Below are positions 54,601-64,000 of a stretch of 64,000 nt of DNA, one piece after another. A program made the translations under genes and the position numbers. The stretch's first letter is position 1, and each line of letters opens with the position of its first letter. The stretch is from Amblyomma americanum (taxonomy: Eukaryota; Arthropoda; Arachnida; Ixodida; Ixodidae), in NCBI RefSeq assembly GCF_052857255.1, contig NC_135506.1, positions 77,856,324 through 77,920,323 on the forward strand, in the 5' to 3' direction. Under the pieces are notes generated by a model. It did no database searches. It was not told the DNA's origin and saw nothing but the letters and a program-made list of their open reading frames with translations.

Positions 54601-56885
54601 CGGGGCAGTAGCACGAAACCGCTTGAGGAGGCCGGTGTGGGCCGGAGCCTTTTGCGATACGCTCACGGCGTCCTGATCGGGTGCACCATGCGCGTACGAG
54701 TGGGGGGTAATCTTGCCAAGCCTCGTCCGGTGGACATGGGTGTGGCGCAGGGCTCTGTCTTATCACCATTTCTGGATAACGTGGCCATGTCGGTGGTGCC
54801 GGCCTCCCTCCCTACGAGCGGCCATCACGTGTACATGTCCATATATGCAGTCCACATAGCTCTGTGGTGCCGGGGAACACCGGGCGAGGCGCTCCGCACG
54901 CGGGGCTGCCTTCAGAGAGCTCTGACCACAATCGATGCCAGTTTGCGCGGCATTGGTCTGTCGCTGAGCGCGGACAAATCGGTGGACATGGCCTGCGTTT
55001 CGCGCTCGCGCGTGCACCTAGCGCCACTGTCAATAGACTGGATTCCAATTCATTGGCGTAAATCGGTGCGGTACCTTGGCCTGGACATCGACTGGCGCCT
55101 TTTTTTTCGTCCCGTGGCGAACAAGGCCTTTCTGCACATGAAGAGGATCACCGCCGCCGAGCACAAGCTTACCGCTCGAGGCCAGGGCTCCTCCCAGAAA
55201 GCTGCGCTGCGGCTATACAATGCCGCAGCTTCGGGGGCGGTACTCTATGCGCTGCCGCTCGACACGGTGCGCAAGCCGTGCTGGAAGAAACTCGAGCTCC
55301 AGCACCGAAATTCCCTGCGCGTGTGCCTAGGCCTGCCCAAAAACTAGCAGTGCGCCGCAACGTTGGCCGAGGCAGCAGCGTGGCCACTTGAGCTTCAGGC
55401 AGCGCGCAGGGCACTGAATCATATCGACCGCCTTCACCGCGCACCGGACGGCAGCTCGACTCGATGCGATGCTGCAGCGTATGCGCTCGCACCCGCGCTC
55501 ACGAATGGGCGTGGCGCTGCCCAAGTAAGAGCAATTGACAAGGCCCACCCCCCTACGGCTCCTGCGCGCCCTGACCTGCTGCCTCGGAGGTACAGCGAGA
55601 GATCGTCGGCATCGCGGGAAAGCGGAGTACACCCCTCTGTGGTGTGCAGCAGCTGGCCAGAGCCGTCATGCACGAGGAGCTCCAGGACCATCTCCTCGTG
55701 TACACCTACGGGTCAGTGGCCCGCGAAAGTTCTCCCTTGCATCGGCGGCTACTATCCCCGTCATACGACTGCACAGCCAGCAACACGCAACCTTCCTGGG
55801 CTCCTCCACCACGGAGGAGTTGATGGAGATCCGGCTCAGGCTGGACCTGCTGCTCACCCTCGGCCCTCCGCCGCCCATGAGTGCTCTGCTGTGGGACTCC
55901 CGCGCCGCCCTCAGCCGCCTGCAGTCTAACGCCCGCGGTACCCCACTAGTGGGAAAAATTCGCTCGCGCATCGAGCGCCTCGAGCAGAGAGGATGAGCCG
56001 TGTGTAGAGTGGGTGCCCGGTCACTGCGGCATCACCGGAAGCGAAGAAGCTGACGACTTCGCGACCGCTCCGCATCAACTACCTGCCAGCGATCTGCCCC
56101 ATGCGTTGAAGGATGTGCGTGAGACCATCCACGACTACTTCCGAAAGCAGCCCCGACCCACGCAACGCAGGAGGTGAGCGCATTGACAGTATCTCCGGCT
56201 GTCGCGCACTTATCCTCCGCGCGCGCATTGGCTGCTTTTGGCCCGGGGAACGACGGGAGCGTCACGGAATCGCGACGAGTAATGTGTGTGACGGCTGCGG
56301 TGCAGTGGAAACACTAGAACACCTGCTCCTTCACTGCGCCGCGTTCGCCCATGCTCGTCGCGATATGCTTGCGGCCTATAGGGCGCTGGGCATACTACCA
56401 GACTCCCTCAAGACGCTATTGTCGCCGCAGGGCAGTGAGCGCACTCGTGAGCGAACCTTGCTGAGCCTCTGCATTCCTCGAACACACGGGCTTGACGACC
56501 CGTCTGTTCTCCGCCAGGTAGTTACACGCAGTGACCGAACGCTCCGCGAGTTCTACCTTGAACGATTAATAACTGGACGCCCCACTGCAGTTGTAGCCAA
56601 TATGGTGCTGTGCGCGTGTGGTTTAATTTCTCCAACATGAACTAATCACGCGCACAACCTGGACGCATTTCCTATTATGTAAATAGTTTGTATATATTAC
56701 TTCTCCCCCGGTTCTCTCTTCCTGTCCCCTAACCTATTTCATTTCTTTTCTCCATTCTGCCTGCTATCCTGTATTTCCGCTGCCCCACCTCAGGTGCTTC
56801 AGTGTCGTGGCAGATGCCGGGGCTGTTAAAAATATTTTCCTTCCTTTTTACTATTATTTTAATAAATAAACTACTACCACCACCG
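54601..56885 (+). mobile_element. RNase H LINE, RT-to-3' end, decayed
   Basis: The 308-codon frame 54421-55347 enters the reverse transcriptase at about 54625 (EEAGVGRSLLRYAHG, then GVAQGSVLSPF, motif B). Motif C is broken: SIYAVHIALW where SIYADDIALW-like sequence is expected. The coding then shifts: RNase H pieces (LVYTDGSVA near 55695, ALLWDSRAALSRL near 55882, VGARSLRHH) follow with stops. The frame 56113-56640 has the C-terminal zinc knuckle CDGCGAVETLEHLLLHC (Cys59, Cys62, His70, Cys75). The 3' untranslated region ends in AATAAATAAACTACTACCAC. 5' truncated, several frameshifts, inactive. Its 3' region also occurs at 43170-43300 on the other strand. Confidence 0.88.
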
Positions 56886-57110
56886 CGAAACTGCTCTGCT
56901 GATAACCCGAAAAACGCGGGTTCGATTACGGCCACGGCGATCAAATTTCGATCGAGCCGAAAAGCCAGAGGCCGATGTCCTTTGCGATGTCACTGCACGC
57001 TATTGAACTCCAGGCGGTCGAAATTTCCGGAACCCTCTACTACGGCGTTCCTCATAGCATAAGTCACTTTGGGACGTTAAACGCTTTAAAACCAAGCTAT
57101 TTCTGGGCGT
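56886..57110 (+). mobile_element. SINE2 at the start of block C
   Basis: GCTGATAACCCGAAAAACGC, GGGTTCGATTACGGCC (box B-like), GAGCCGAAAAGCCAGAGGCC, CTACTACGGCGTTCCTCATA, CACTTTGGGACGTTAAACG. The first part of the head is missing where the LINE 3' end joins. Confidence 0.8.
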
Positions 57111-57640
57111 CACCAGTAGAAATTGTTCAGAAATAGACGACCAGTATTTTGTGTCGATCTCTTGCACCTCAGTAACATCGTACCGGCTAACAGCAACTAC
57201 GTTTCCAGACCTAAGGTCCTCAGAAACGCCCTCGGAACTGGACACGCACTCTCATAATCAAGCAAAGCTTCGTACTAATTCCAGCACTCACCTTTCTGGG
57301 GTCGTCACTGGCAATCGCTACCGTCCCTACCCTGAGTGCTGTGCGGGAAAACGTGAATGTGGGCACCCCCTTTGTCCTCCGATGAGATGAAGTCGAATGC
57401 GGAACACTGCAGCGAAAAACACCAACCGCCTTATTATTTTGAAGCCAATCGACGACTGAACCATGAACAAAAGAACCAATGCTCGCCAAGAACCGGCGTC
57501 ACTCTCGCACATGCCTCACGCTTTCCCCGTGTTCGAATAGGGGTCGCGAGCACACCTCCTCTTCCTTTATAATACACGAATGCGGTGCACGTGCGGGCGA
57601 CAGAGCACGAGCGCAAACCAGCGTTTGCGCACACACGGGA
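57111..57640 (+). repeat. Block C: one 269-bp monomer plus flank
   Basis: CAGCAACTACGTTTCCAGAC, TACTAATTCCAGCACTCACC, TTTGTCCTCCGATGAGATGA, GCCAAGAACCGGCGTCACTC, then the flank TTATAATACACGAATGCGGT, also seen at 51122. The third occurrence of the block; it again ends next to LINE sequence. Confidence 0.85.
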
Positions 57641-59165
57641 GCCTTAGCGTTTCGCTTCCATCAAAGCTCAGCTGCAGCAGCGGCTGGGTTTCGAAGGAGC
57701 CTTGGGCATGTGGATCCAAGGAAGTAGGAAGTGCAGCCACACGATCAGCCTGCTCCAAAAGTCAACGGAGCAGGTGAGTCGTATGATAACCAGGGTCTTC
57801 CAAGGAAGATACGGAATGATAGAAGCGGATACGATAAAACTGGTCAGAAGTCTGGTGGTCAGCAGTCACCTACTCGCTCCCGTACCACCCCATGAACAAG
57901 CAAGAAAGAGAACAAGCTGACACGCTCTTAAGAAAAGCATACAAGACAGCGCTACACCTGCCAAGAAACGCGCCAAACGAAAAGCTGCTGCATCTGGGGC
58001 TCAGAACCACCTTCATCGATCTAGCAGAAGCATAGGTCAAGACGCAGAAGCTCCGACTCCGAACGTCAGCCGCCGGCAGAGCACTCCTGAAGAGGGTAGG
58101 TTATGACATGGAAGGGTATTTTGATCGATCCGCCGATATACCCGACAACATCCGTAAAACCCTCCACGTCTGTCCTATACCAAAGAACATGGACTCGAAT
58201 CTCCACGCGGCTAGAAGACAGGCGCAGGCAGATTATGTGGAACGCCATTTGGCTAAACTAGAAAACACATTGTACACGGATGCAGCGCTTTATCCGTGGG
58301 ATAAACGCGCAATAATACTCAATGCCGCCGCAGCGGTCGCGGATTACGCCGGCAAACCGGTCACTTACGCAACCCTACGGGACCACACGGTAGCAGAGGG
58401 GGAGGAAGTCGCCGTTGCACTAGCCGCGGCCGAATGGGTATCGGAAAAACAAATAACTGATCATATTAACAGACTCGAAATCCACATGAAGGAACTACGC
58501 GCAAGGTAGTCTGCAAGGCGGCCCTAAGAATCCTCCTCGAAACAGGGCCCCCTAGCCAAAAAGTAACCCACAAGATACTCTGTATACCGGCACACACGGG
58601 GATAGCGGGAAACTCAAGAGTGGACAGATTAGTTTGCGAGATCACGTTCCGAGCTGAGCTGTTGGAGACCGTAGAGAACCCTACCACAGTGGAGCCAGTA
58701 TATGCGGAGCTGCTAAATTGCTACAGAGGACAGAGGCTCAAGCACACTCCGCCACACAACTCATCAACACAACAAGAAACAGTGAACTAGCGGAGACTGC
58801 AAATAGGAACATTCTTCAACCTATACAGTCTACACAAAATGTACCCAACACCATTCAGAGACACATGCCCGTGGTGCGGGGCAACTCCCATGCTATACCA
58901 CATTACATGGGAGTGCAAACGCACTTATGCATTCCACAAACTCAAAACCCCGAGTGCGGAGCAAGGGGAGGGTCTGCTCACCAGCACCGAGCTCACAGCC
59001 CAAAGGGCGCCTGTGCAGCATGCATGCGAAACAGCAAGACTCAGCGGAGCCCTAGAATAGGAGCCCGACCTTGCGAGAAGGCCAGACGCCAACGATGAAG
59101 GCGACGGCCCACCGCTAATCTCATTGAGACTTCAATAAATGTTTTTTTTTTCTCTCTCTCTCTCT
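57641..59165 (+). mobile_element. RNase H LINE, 3' portion
   Basis: From about 57668 the + strand encodes the end of a reverse transcriptase and a thumb region (QSTEQVSRMITRVFQGRYGM), a stop at about 58034, then an open 133-codon stretch (58108-58509) with IPKNMDSNLHAARRQAQADY and an RNase H start NTLYTDAALYPW at about 58262. AEGEEVAVALAAAEWV follows, then a stop. The zinc knuckle CPWCGATPMLYHITWEC is at 58866-58916. The 3' end is AATAAATG with poly-T and (TC)n. It is the best preserved RNase H LINE here but still has at least two stops, and the 5' half is missing. Confidence 0.85.
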
Positions 59166-59173
59166 CTCTCTCG
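59145..59173. repeat. Poly-T and (TC)n tract
   Basis: TTTTTTTTTT followed by about ten TC units, at the 3' end of the LINE. A similar (GA)n is at 60090-60105, the tail of the - strand LINE. Confidence 0.9.
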
Positions 59174-59392
59174 AAGGAGCGGAAACGCTAAGGCGCCCGT
59201 TTGCTCTGCGATGCCAGCGCACGTTAAAGATCCGCAGGTAGTGGAGGTTATTCCTGAGCCCTCCACCACGGGACCTTTCCTCCATTCTTCTTTCAATCCC
59301 TCCTTTATTCCTTCGCTTACAGCGCGGCTCAGGTGTCAGCCTAATTGTGAGACATATATTGCGCCATTTCCTTTGCGCAAAAACCCGGTCGC
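59170..59392 (+). mobile_element. SINE1, head missing
   Basis: GGAAACGCTAAGGCGCCCGT, GATGCCAGCGCACGTTAAAG, TTCCTTCGCTTACAGCGCGG, GCGCCATTTCCTTTGCGCAA. It abuts the LINE tail at its left. Confidence 0.85.
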
Positions 59393-60035
59393 GGTGGCTG
59401 AGTGGTTAGGGCGCTGGGCTAATAATAATAATAATTGGTTTTTTGGGGAAAGGAAATGGCGCAGTATCTGTCTCACATATCGTTGGACACCTGAACCGCG
59501 CCGTAAGGGACGGGAAAAGAGAGGGAGTGAAAGAGGAAACGAAGAAGGAGGTGCCGTAGTGGAGGGCTCCGGAATAATTTCGACCACCTGGGGATCTTTA
59601 ACGTGCACTGACATCGCACAGCACACGGGCGCCTTAGCGTTTCTCCTCGATAAAAACGCAGCCGCCGCGGTGGGGTTCGAACCCGGGAAATCTGGATGAG
59701 TAGTCGAGCACCCTAACCATGAGCCACCGCGGCGGGTGTGCGCTGGGCTACTGATCCGGAGTTCCCACGTTCGAACCCGACCGCTGCGGCTGCGTTTTAT
59801 GGAGGCAAAACGGTAAGGCGCCCGTGTGCTGTGCGATGTCATTGCGCAATAAAGATCCCCAGGTGGTCGAAATTATTCCCGGATCCCTTCACTACGCTCC
59901 CTCTTTCTTCCTTTCTTTTTTCACTCGCTCCTTTATCTCTTCTCTTACGGCGCGGTTCACGTGTCCAACGATATATGAGACAGATGTTGTGCCATTTATT
60001 TCCCCAAAAACCAATTATTATTATTATTATTTTCT
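59393..60035 (+). mobile_element. SINE1 host interrupted by a nested SINE1
   Basis: The head GGTCGCGGTGGCTGAGTGGT is cut at 59421 and continues at 59740 with CTACTGATCCGGAGTTCCCA and the whole body to the ATT-repeat tail at about 60030. Without the insert it would be a complete SINE1 with both pol III boxes. Confidence 0.93.
59422..59739 (-). mobile_element. Nested SINE1, full length, 11-bp duplication
   Basis: A complete 318-bp copy in reverse orientation, from (AAT)n and TTGGTTTTTTGGGGAAAGGA to the head complement GGGTTCGAACCCGGGAAATC, AACCATGAGCCACCGCGGCG. It is flanked by GCGCTGGGCTA at 59411-59421 and 59740-59750, an exact 11-bp target duplication inside the host head. This fixes the element ends: tRNA-like head first, and an ATT-repeat tail instead of poly-A. 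Confidence 0.96.
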
Positions 60036-60039
60036 GTCG

Positions 60040-61176
60040 CGGAGGCGAAAGGGTCCAGCAGCACGCCGGCAGCCGCGTTTCTCGAGACCTGAGAGAGAGA
60101 GAGAAAACTTTATTTCCACTAAAGAAGGGTTCCTGGATTCTTAGAAGGGCCAGGTGCCATTGTAAATTGGTTCTGGGGGAAAGGAAATGGCGCAGTATCT
60201 GCCTCGCATATCGGCGGACACATGAACCGCGCTTTAAGGGAAGCAATAAAGGAGGGAGCGAAAGAAGAAAGGAAGAAAGAGGTGCCGTATTGGAGGGCTC
60301 AGAAATAATTTCGACCACCTTTGGATCTTTAACGTGCACTGATATCGCACAGCCCATGGGCGCCTTAGCGTTTCGCCTCCATCGAAACGCGGCGCCCGTG
60401 GTCGGCTTTGAACCCTGGAACTCAGTAGCCGAGCGCCCTAACCACTGAGCCACCGTGGTGGCGCAAAGCTGTCCCGTTAAATGAAAACTGGTGGCGACGT
60501 CTTCGGCGCACTCGATGGTTCCCGCCTAGACGGCAGGGCCCGATCTGTGCTTCCCATGCTTATGTTAAGGCAGCTTTTATAAGAGCTTCCGGAGGAGGAG
60601 CCTCCGGGCAGTCCCATAGCATATGATCGAGGGAGACAGTGCTACCGCAGTGGATGCAGGTGGGATCTATAAGGTTGGGGGAGATGTCGGCGTAAATCTG
60701 CGGGTTCGGTTAAGAATGGGTTCAAAGCTTTCTGAAAGCCACCTGTTGGTGTTTGGAGAATGACTTGGCCAAGTCTAGGCCAACTCCTTCGGGGCTGAGG
60801 AGGAGGTGGCAATAGTCTACAGCCAGTATACTCCCGCTGGCATTATATTCAGCGACTTAAAATTGGCCGTTCACTATTTTGGCAGGGATAATACATTGCT
60901 CCGCATCCTAAATAATGCAAACCGTCCACTTAACAGCGGTTGCATTAAGTTGTGCCTCCGCTAACTCAGAGAATCCTGGGAACGAGGCAGCCCGAAATGT
61001 AGTCCGAGGTTTCGTTGTCCGGCTAGTGGGTTCGGCGACTCCTCCGCATTTTTTGAGGGAGGTCTTGACCTCATTTGACGGCAATGTGATGTATTTAGGA
61101 AGGAGAGGAGCGTTTATCCAACCCCCCCGGCCCCCAGCCCAAAAAATCTTTAGAACCGAGGAAACAATGTGATTCG
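60040..61176 (-). mobile_element. LINE remnant with inverted 5' part, split by a SINE
   Basis: On the - strand, 60860-60475 encodes the end of an RNase H LINE with the knuckle CIHCGSTVSLDHMLWDC (C-X2-C-X7-H-X4-C; 60608-60658), and its tail with AATAAAG and (CT)n is at 60090-60150, beyond a SINE1. On the + strand, 60905-61175 encodes the preceding part of such a LINE (NPGNEAARNVVRGFVVRL, then MYLGRRGAFIQPP). So in LINE orientation the 5' piece is inverted relative to the 3' piece, as in twin-primed insertions. Confidence 0.75.
60165..60470 (-). mobile_element. SINE1, full length, inside the LINE 3' end
   Basis: TTGGTTCTGGGGGAAAGGAA, GCGCTTTAAGGGAAGCAATA, ACGTGCACTGATATCGCACA, head complement GGCTTTGAACCCTGGAACTC, AACCACTGAGCCACCGTGG. 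It splits the LINE tail from the LINE coding end, so it is younger than the LINE. No clear target duplication was found. Confidence 0.85.
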
Positions 61177-61710
61177 TTTTCAAGACCGCTCAGTCGTTTT
61201 TAAACCCTTCGCTTCTAGCGCATATGTTTTTCTCGCCACTATAATCCCCAGTGTAAGCGCTCTGGTTATTCGAGCCACTTATGATCACATCCTGTGAGAC
61301 TGCAAGAAAGAACCGCCTCCGCCGGATTACTAGTGCGTTGAGCGGCCGTGCTGGCCAACTCAGACAGGATGCAAGGCTGGCTGACTGAGTGGGCCGTCCA
61401 GATCGCCAACAGCCATAGCCTAAGGGCCATGCGACATTACTCCTGTAACCAGCTCTTTTCAACGAAATAAATGTTTTTCGGTAATGTTCAGTACTGCTAA
61501 AGCGATTAAAGCTTTACCACGTGATATATTACAAACCATACAGGGCGCCTTCCTCGGTGCTGGCCAAGGAGCCTTACCAGTAAATGACATAGTACCGGGA
61601 ATTGAAAGGCGTAGCGACTGTCTCACCTATTAGCGGACACCTACACCACGCCGTGAGTTAAGGAATGTAGGAGAAAGTTAAGAAAATAAGTACACCAATG
61701 GAGATCTCCG
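61177..61710 (+). repeat. Duplicated segment D, copy 2 (empty site)
   Basis: Counterpart of 52142-52880. At 61305-61325 GAAAGAACCG runs directly into CCTCCGCCGG, the state before the SINE insertion of copy 1. The end carries the shared SINE1 fragment (61619-61718), which is itself interrupted by the hairpin element. Confidence 0.85.
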
Positions 61711-61713
61711 GAA

Positions 61714-61876
61714 TAATTTAGACCCATATTGAAAAACAGCGCATACAATACCATGACGAAGAAAAGAAACGACAACATGGCAAGGCTTTGTTCTTTTCTT
61801 CGTCCTGGTATTGTGTGCGCTGTTTTTCAGTATGAGTACATACCAACTCTCCCAGTCTTCTACTTTGGCGTAATTT
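61714..61876. mobile_element. Hairpin (foldback) element inside a SINE1
   Basis: TAATTT (61714-61719) and TAATTT (61871-61876) flank an insert of about 150 bp that interrupts the SINE1 phrase AATAATTTCGACCACCT. The insert has arms at 61726-61769 and 61791-61833, which are reverse complements with three mismatches over 43 bp, and a 21-bp loop. The arm sequence GAAAAACAGCGCATACAATA, CCATGACGAAGAAAAGAA has no coding sense. A related outer sequence occurs in the palindrome at 3275-3413. Confidence 0.8.
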
Positions 61877-61879
61877 TGA

Positions 61880-62030
61880 CCACCTAAGGGTCTTTTTTGA
61901 GGATCACAGGTAGTCGAAAGTAGTCCGAAGCCCTCCATTATGACACGACCATTTCTTTCACTCTTACCTTCTTCCCTTCCACCACGGCGCGGTTCTGGTG
62001 TTCAAGTACGGAGACTGTGCCTATCTCTGG
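61880..62030 (+). mobile_element. SINE1 fragment
   Basis: CACAGGTAGTCGAAAGTAGT, CCGAAGCCCTCCATTATGAC, CCACCACGGCGCGGTTCTGG. Diverged, no head. Confidence 0.65.
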
Positions 62031-62279
62031 CTGCAATTTTTATAACTTTCTTTTCCTCTTGTTGATTTGAGGAAAGAAAATTTGAGGACACTTAAGCTTC
62101 CCCTTCAAGAGTGGAACACGACAGCTTGTTGCAGCACCGCCAGGGAGTCCACAGAACGCCGCCGCCAGTTCGGCACGACGCCTTGCCCGTTAGAGTAATA
62201 GCTCTGCTACGCATGGTGAAACGGACGCGTGTAGGGGAAAACCACGTAGAAGCGCTGCCAGGCGCCTTGCCTGCAGGAC
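62031..62279. other. Flank, nothing recognised
   Basis: No element or frame that can be supported. Confidence 0.35.
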
Positions 62280-62430
62280 GCCTTTAACGTTCACTGACGT
62301 CGCACATCAATCGGGCGCCTTTTTCCATTCGCCTTCATCGAAACGCGGCCGCAGTGGTCCAGTTCTAACCCGGATACTCAGGGTCAGTAGGCAAGCGTCT
62401 TAACAACTGAGCCAATGCAGCGGGTCTGTA
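62280..62430 (-). mobile_element. SINE1 head part
   Basis: CCTTTAACGTTCACTGACGT, CGAAACGCGGCCGCAGTGG, head complement AACAACTGAGCCAATGCAGC. Only the head and early body are present. Confidence 0.75.
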
Positions 62431-62525
62431 GCGAACCCCTCGTTGGTTTCTGCAGTGTCTCGCGCTGATGGTCTCTCTACTTGCATGCGGTGAATGCCCT
62501 GGGTTTCATTTTGCCCTGCTTGATA

Positions 62526-62553
62526 ACCAATTATTATTATTATTATTATTACT
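62526..62553. repeat. (ATT)n microsatellite
   Basis: CCAATTATTATTATTATTAT, the usual tail of a + strand SINE1, here without a recognisable body to its left. Probably what is left of an older copy. Confidence 0.75.
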
Positions 62554-62584
62554 AGAAGTGCTTTCGCGCCGAAATACCTTTTGA

Positions 62585-62748
62585 AAATCGGTTTTTGGGG
62601 AAGGAAATGGCGCAGTATCTGTCCACATCTCGGCCAACACCTGAGCCGCGAAGTAAGAGATGGGATAAAGGATAGGATGAAAGAAGAAATGAAGAGGTGC
62701 CATAGTGGAGGGTTGCAGAATTATTTCGAGCATCTGGGGATCTTTCAA
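62585..62748 (-). mobile_element. SINE1 3' half
   Basis: GGTTTTTGGGGAAGGAAATG, CTCGGCCAACACCTGAGCCG, GAGGTGCCATAGTGGAGGGT, ATCTGGGGATCTTT. It joins head to head with the next copy. Confidence 0.85.
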
Positions 62749-63000
62749 ACAGGTTCGTACCCGACCGCGGCGGCTGCGTTTTTATGGAGGAAAACCGCTA
62801 AGGCGTCCATGTGCTGTGCGATGTCAGTGCACGTTAACGATCCCAGGTGGTCGAAATTATTCCAGAGCCCTCCACTACGGCACCTCTTTCTTCCTATCTT
62901 CTTTCACTCCCTCCTTGTCCCTTCCCTTACGGCGCGGTTCAGGTTTCCAACGATATATGAGAAAGATTCTGCGTCATTTCCTTTCCCCCAAAAACCAACA
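62749..63000 (+). mobile_element. SINE1, head partly missing
   Basis: CAGGTTCGTACCCGACCGCG (box B), GTGCGATGTCAGTGCACGTT, CTTCCCTTACGGCGCGGTTC, CCCCCAAAAACCAACAAG. With the copy before it, it forms an inverted pair of about 160 bp arms that could fold if both are in one transcript. Confidence 0.9.
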
Positions 63001-63004
63001 AGAT

Positions 63005-63285
63005 AATAAAAAATCTTTATCCTGCACTGACATCGCACAGCACACAAGCGCCTTTGCTTTTCTCCTCCTATAGGAAAACATGACCGGCGCGGTTGGGTTT
63101 GAACACGGGTACTTCCGGATCAGTAGCCGAGCGCCTTAACCACTGAGCCACCGCTCCGGGTCTAAAATACTTTTTAGTACACCTGAACCCTGCCGTAAGA
63201 GAAAAGACAAAGGAAGCAAGAGGGGCTCCGGAATAATTTCGACCACCTGGGGATCTTTAACCTGCACTGACATCGCCCGGGCCCG
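63005..63285 (-). mobile_element. Two SINE1 fragments in tandem
   Basis: 63005-63165 is body plus head (TGCACTGACATCGCACAGCA, GGGTTTGAACACGGGTACTT, AACCACTGAGCCACCGC). 63170-63285 is a 3' half (TACACCTGAACCCTGCCGTA, TTTCGACCACCTGGGGATCT). Two separate insertions. Confidence 0.85.
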
Positions 63286-63334
63286 TCAGAAATTTGGTAT
63301 TATAAAGGTAGAATACTTTTATTACCGAATACCT

Positions 63335-63515
63335 GACAGTGCACGTTAAAGATCCCCAGGTGGTCGAAATTATCCCGGAGCCCTCCACTATGGCACATCT
63401 TTCCTTTCTTCTTACTCTCCCTCTTTTTTCCCTTCCTTTACGGCACGGTTCAGGCGTCCGCCGAGGTGTGAGACGCACTGCGAAATTTCCTTTCCCCCAA
63501 AACCAATTTTAATTT
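63335..63515 (+). mobile_element. SINE1, head missing
   Basis: CAGTGCACGTTAAAGATCCC, CAGGTGGTCGAAATTATCCC, CTTTACGGCACGGTTCAGGC, CCTTTCCCCCAAAACCAATT. A diverged 3' end (CCGCCGAGGTGTGAGACGC). Confidence 0.88.
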
Positions 63516-64000
63516 ATATTTCCATGGATATCAGGTGGGTCACCTGATGATGCGAACAGAACGCAAATCTCATCACTTAAGAGCCGTCTTGTGCTACGTA
63601 CCTCTTCCATACGCCGCACTAACACTACTGACTTTTTCTACGGGTCTGGCAATAGAGCCTAGCGAGGATAACACGAGCGCTGTCTACAGCCAGGCAAAAC
63701 GCTTAGGCATGCTTGATTCTGCTGGCATTGCGAAAGGAATGAATATTAGGACACTGTTCTCTCCATGCTCTGCCCTTGCTGCCGTCTGAAAGCTCAAGGC
63801 GCTGCTGTCGGCTCCGGGTGCTGTTGTAGTTGACACGTCAGGTGACCGCTTGTCATTCGTGGTAGCATATGGGTCTGCGCCGCATCGTAGCTCACATAAA
63901 AGCCTTGTGCGACTCCACACTTCAGCGGTTGCTTTTGTAGCTCACAAAACAACAAAGTGCTCTGCTGGCGGCGAGTCGGCGACAAAGCTACACACTTTTC
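63516..64000. other. End of window, no supported gene
   Basis: Two overlapping frames on opposite strands (63535-63789 + and 63684-63920 -) have no motifs I recognise and may continue beyond the window. A short palindrome, CAGGTGGGTCACCTG, is at about 63533-63547. A cut-off exon cannot be excluded. Confidence 0.4.

Noticed and set aside
54421..55347. 308-codon frame as a host gene
   Set aside because: Its first 60 codons are block B sequence and the rest is LINE reverse transcriptase; the ATG is not a real gene start.

Overview
This window looks like repeat-rich nuclear DNA from an arthropod, most probably a hard tick (Ixodidae). The evidence is the combination of several tRNA-derived SINE families of the kind I know from ixodid ticks (one resembling the family called Ruka), Ty3/gypsy and non-LTR retrotransposons, long intergenic stretches and no operon-like coding. 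I found no host protein-coding gene I could defend, no true tRNA or rRNA gene and no CRISPR array. Every long open frame of recognisable function belongs to a mobile element.

Layout. (1) 1-38.1 kb is SINE-poor and carries degenerate copies of an unclassified repeat family, called DR here. DR copies share a 25-bp box starting CATGAGGAA, and every box I found lies on the + strand. One DR version has expanded into eight copies of a 223-bp satellite (about 690-2470). Within this zone lie a 139-bp palindrome (3275-3413), a young Ty3/gypsy LTR retrotransposon on the - strand (7044-14056; 591-bp LTRs, intact pol, broken gag), a 100-bp tandem array (25970-26450), a small inverted-repeat element (32977-33188) and a few SINE fragments. 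(2) 38.2-41.9 kb is a nearly complete but decayed CR1/Jockey-like LINE on the - strand. (3) 42.3-63.5 kb is a dense pile of SINEs (more than 25 copies or fragments), pieces of at least four RNase H-bearing LINEs, and duplicated blocks. A block with a SINE2 copy plus a 269-bp monomer occurs three times, near 49.2, 53.8 and 56.9 kb, with the monomer amplified to five copies in the first. A second block is duplicated at 52.1 and 61.2 kb, and one copy carries a SINE that the other lacks.

How the parts relate. The SINEs carry RNA polymerase III box A/B heads and would depend on LINE-encoded reverse transcriptase. Two full-length SINEs have exact target-site duplications (11 and 14 bp), one of them nested inside another SINE. 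One LINE remnant has the inverted 5' end expected from twin priming. The gypsy element inserted into a DR copy. Nothing here looks like a cooperating host pathway. The most unexplained component is the same-orientation DR family, which may be the ruin of an old local array rather than a dispersed transposon. All alignments were made by eye, so boundaries of decayed repeats are approximate.
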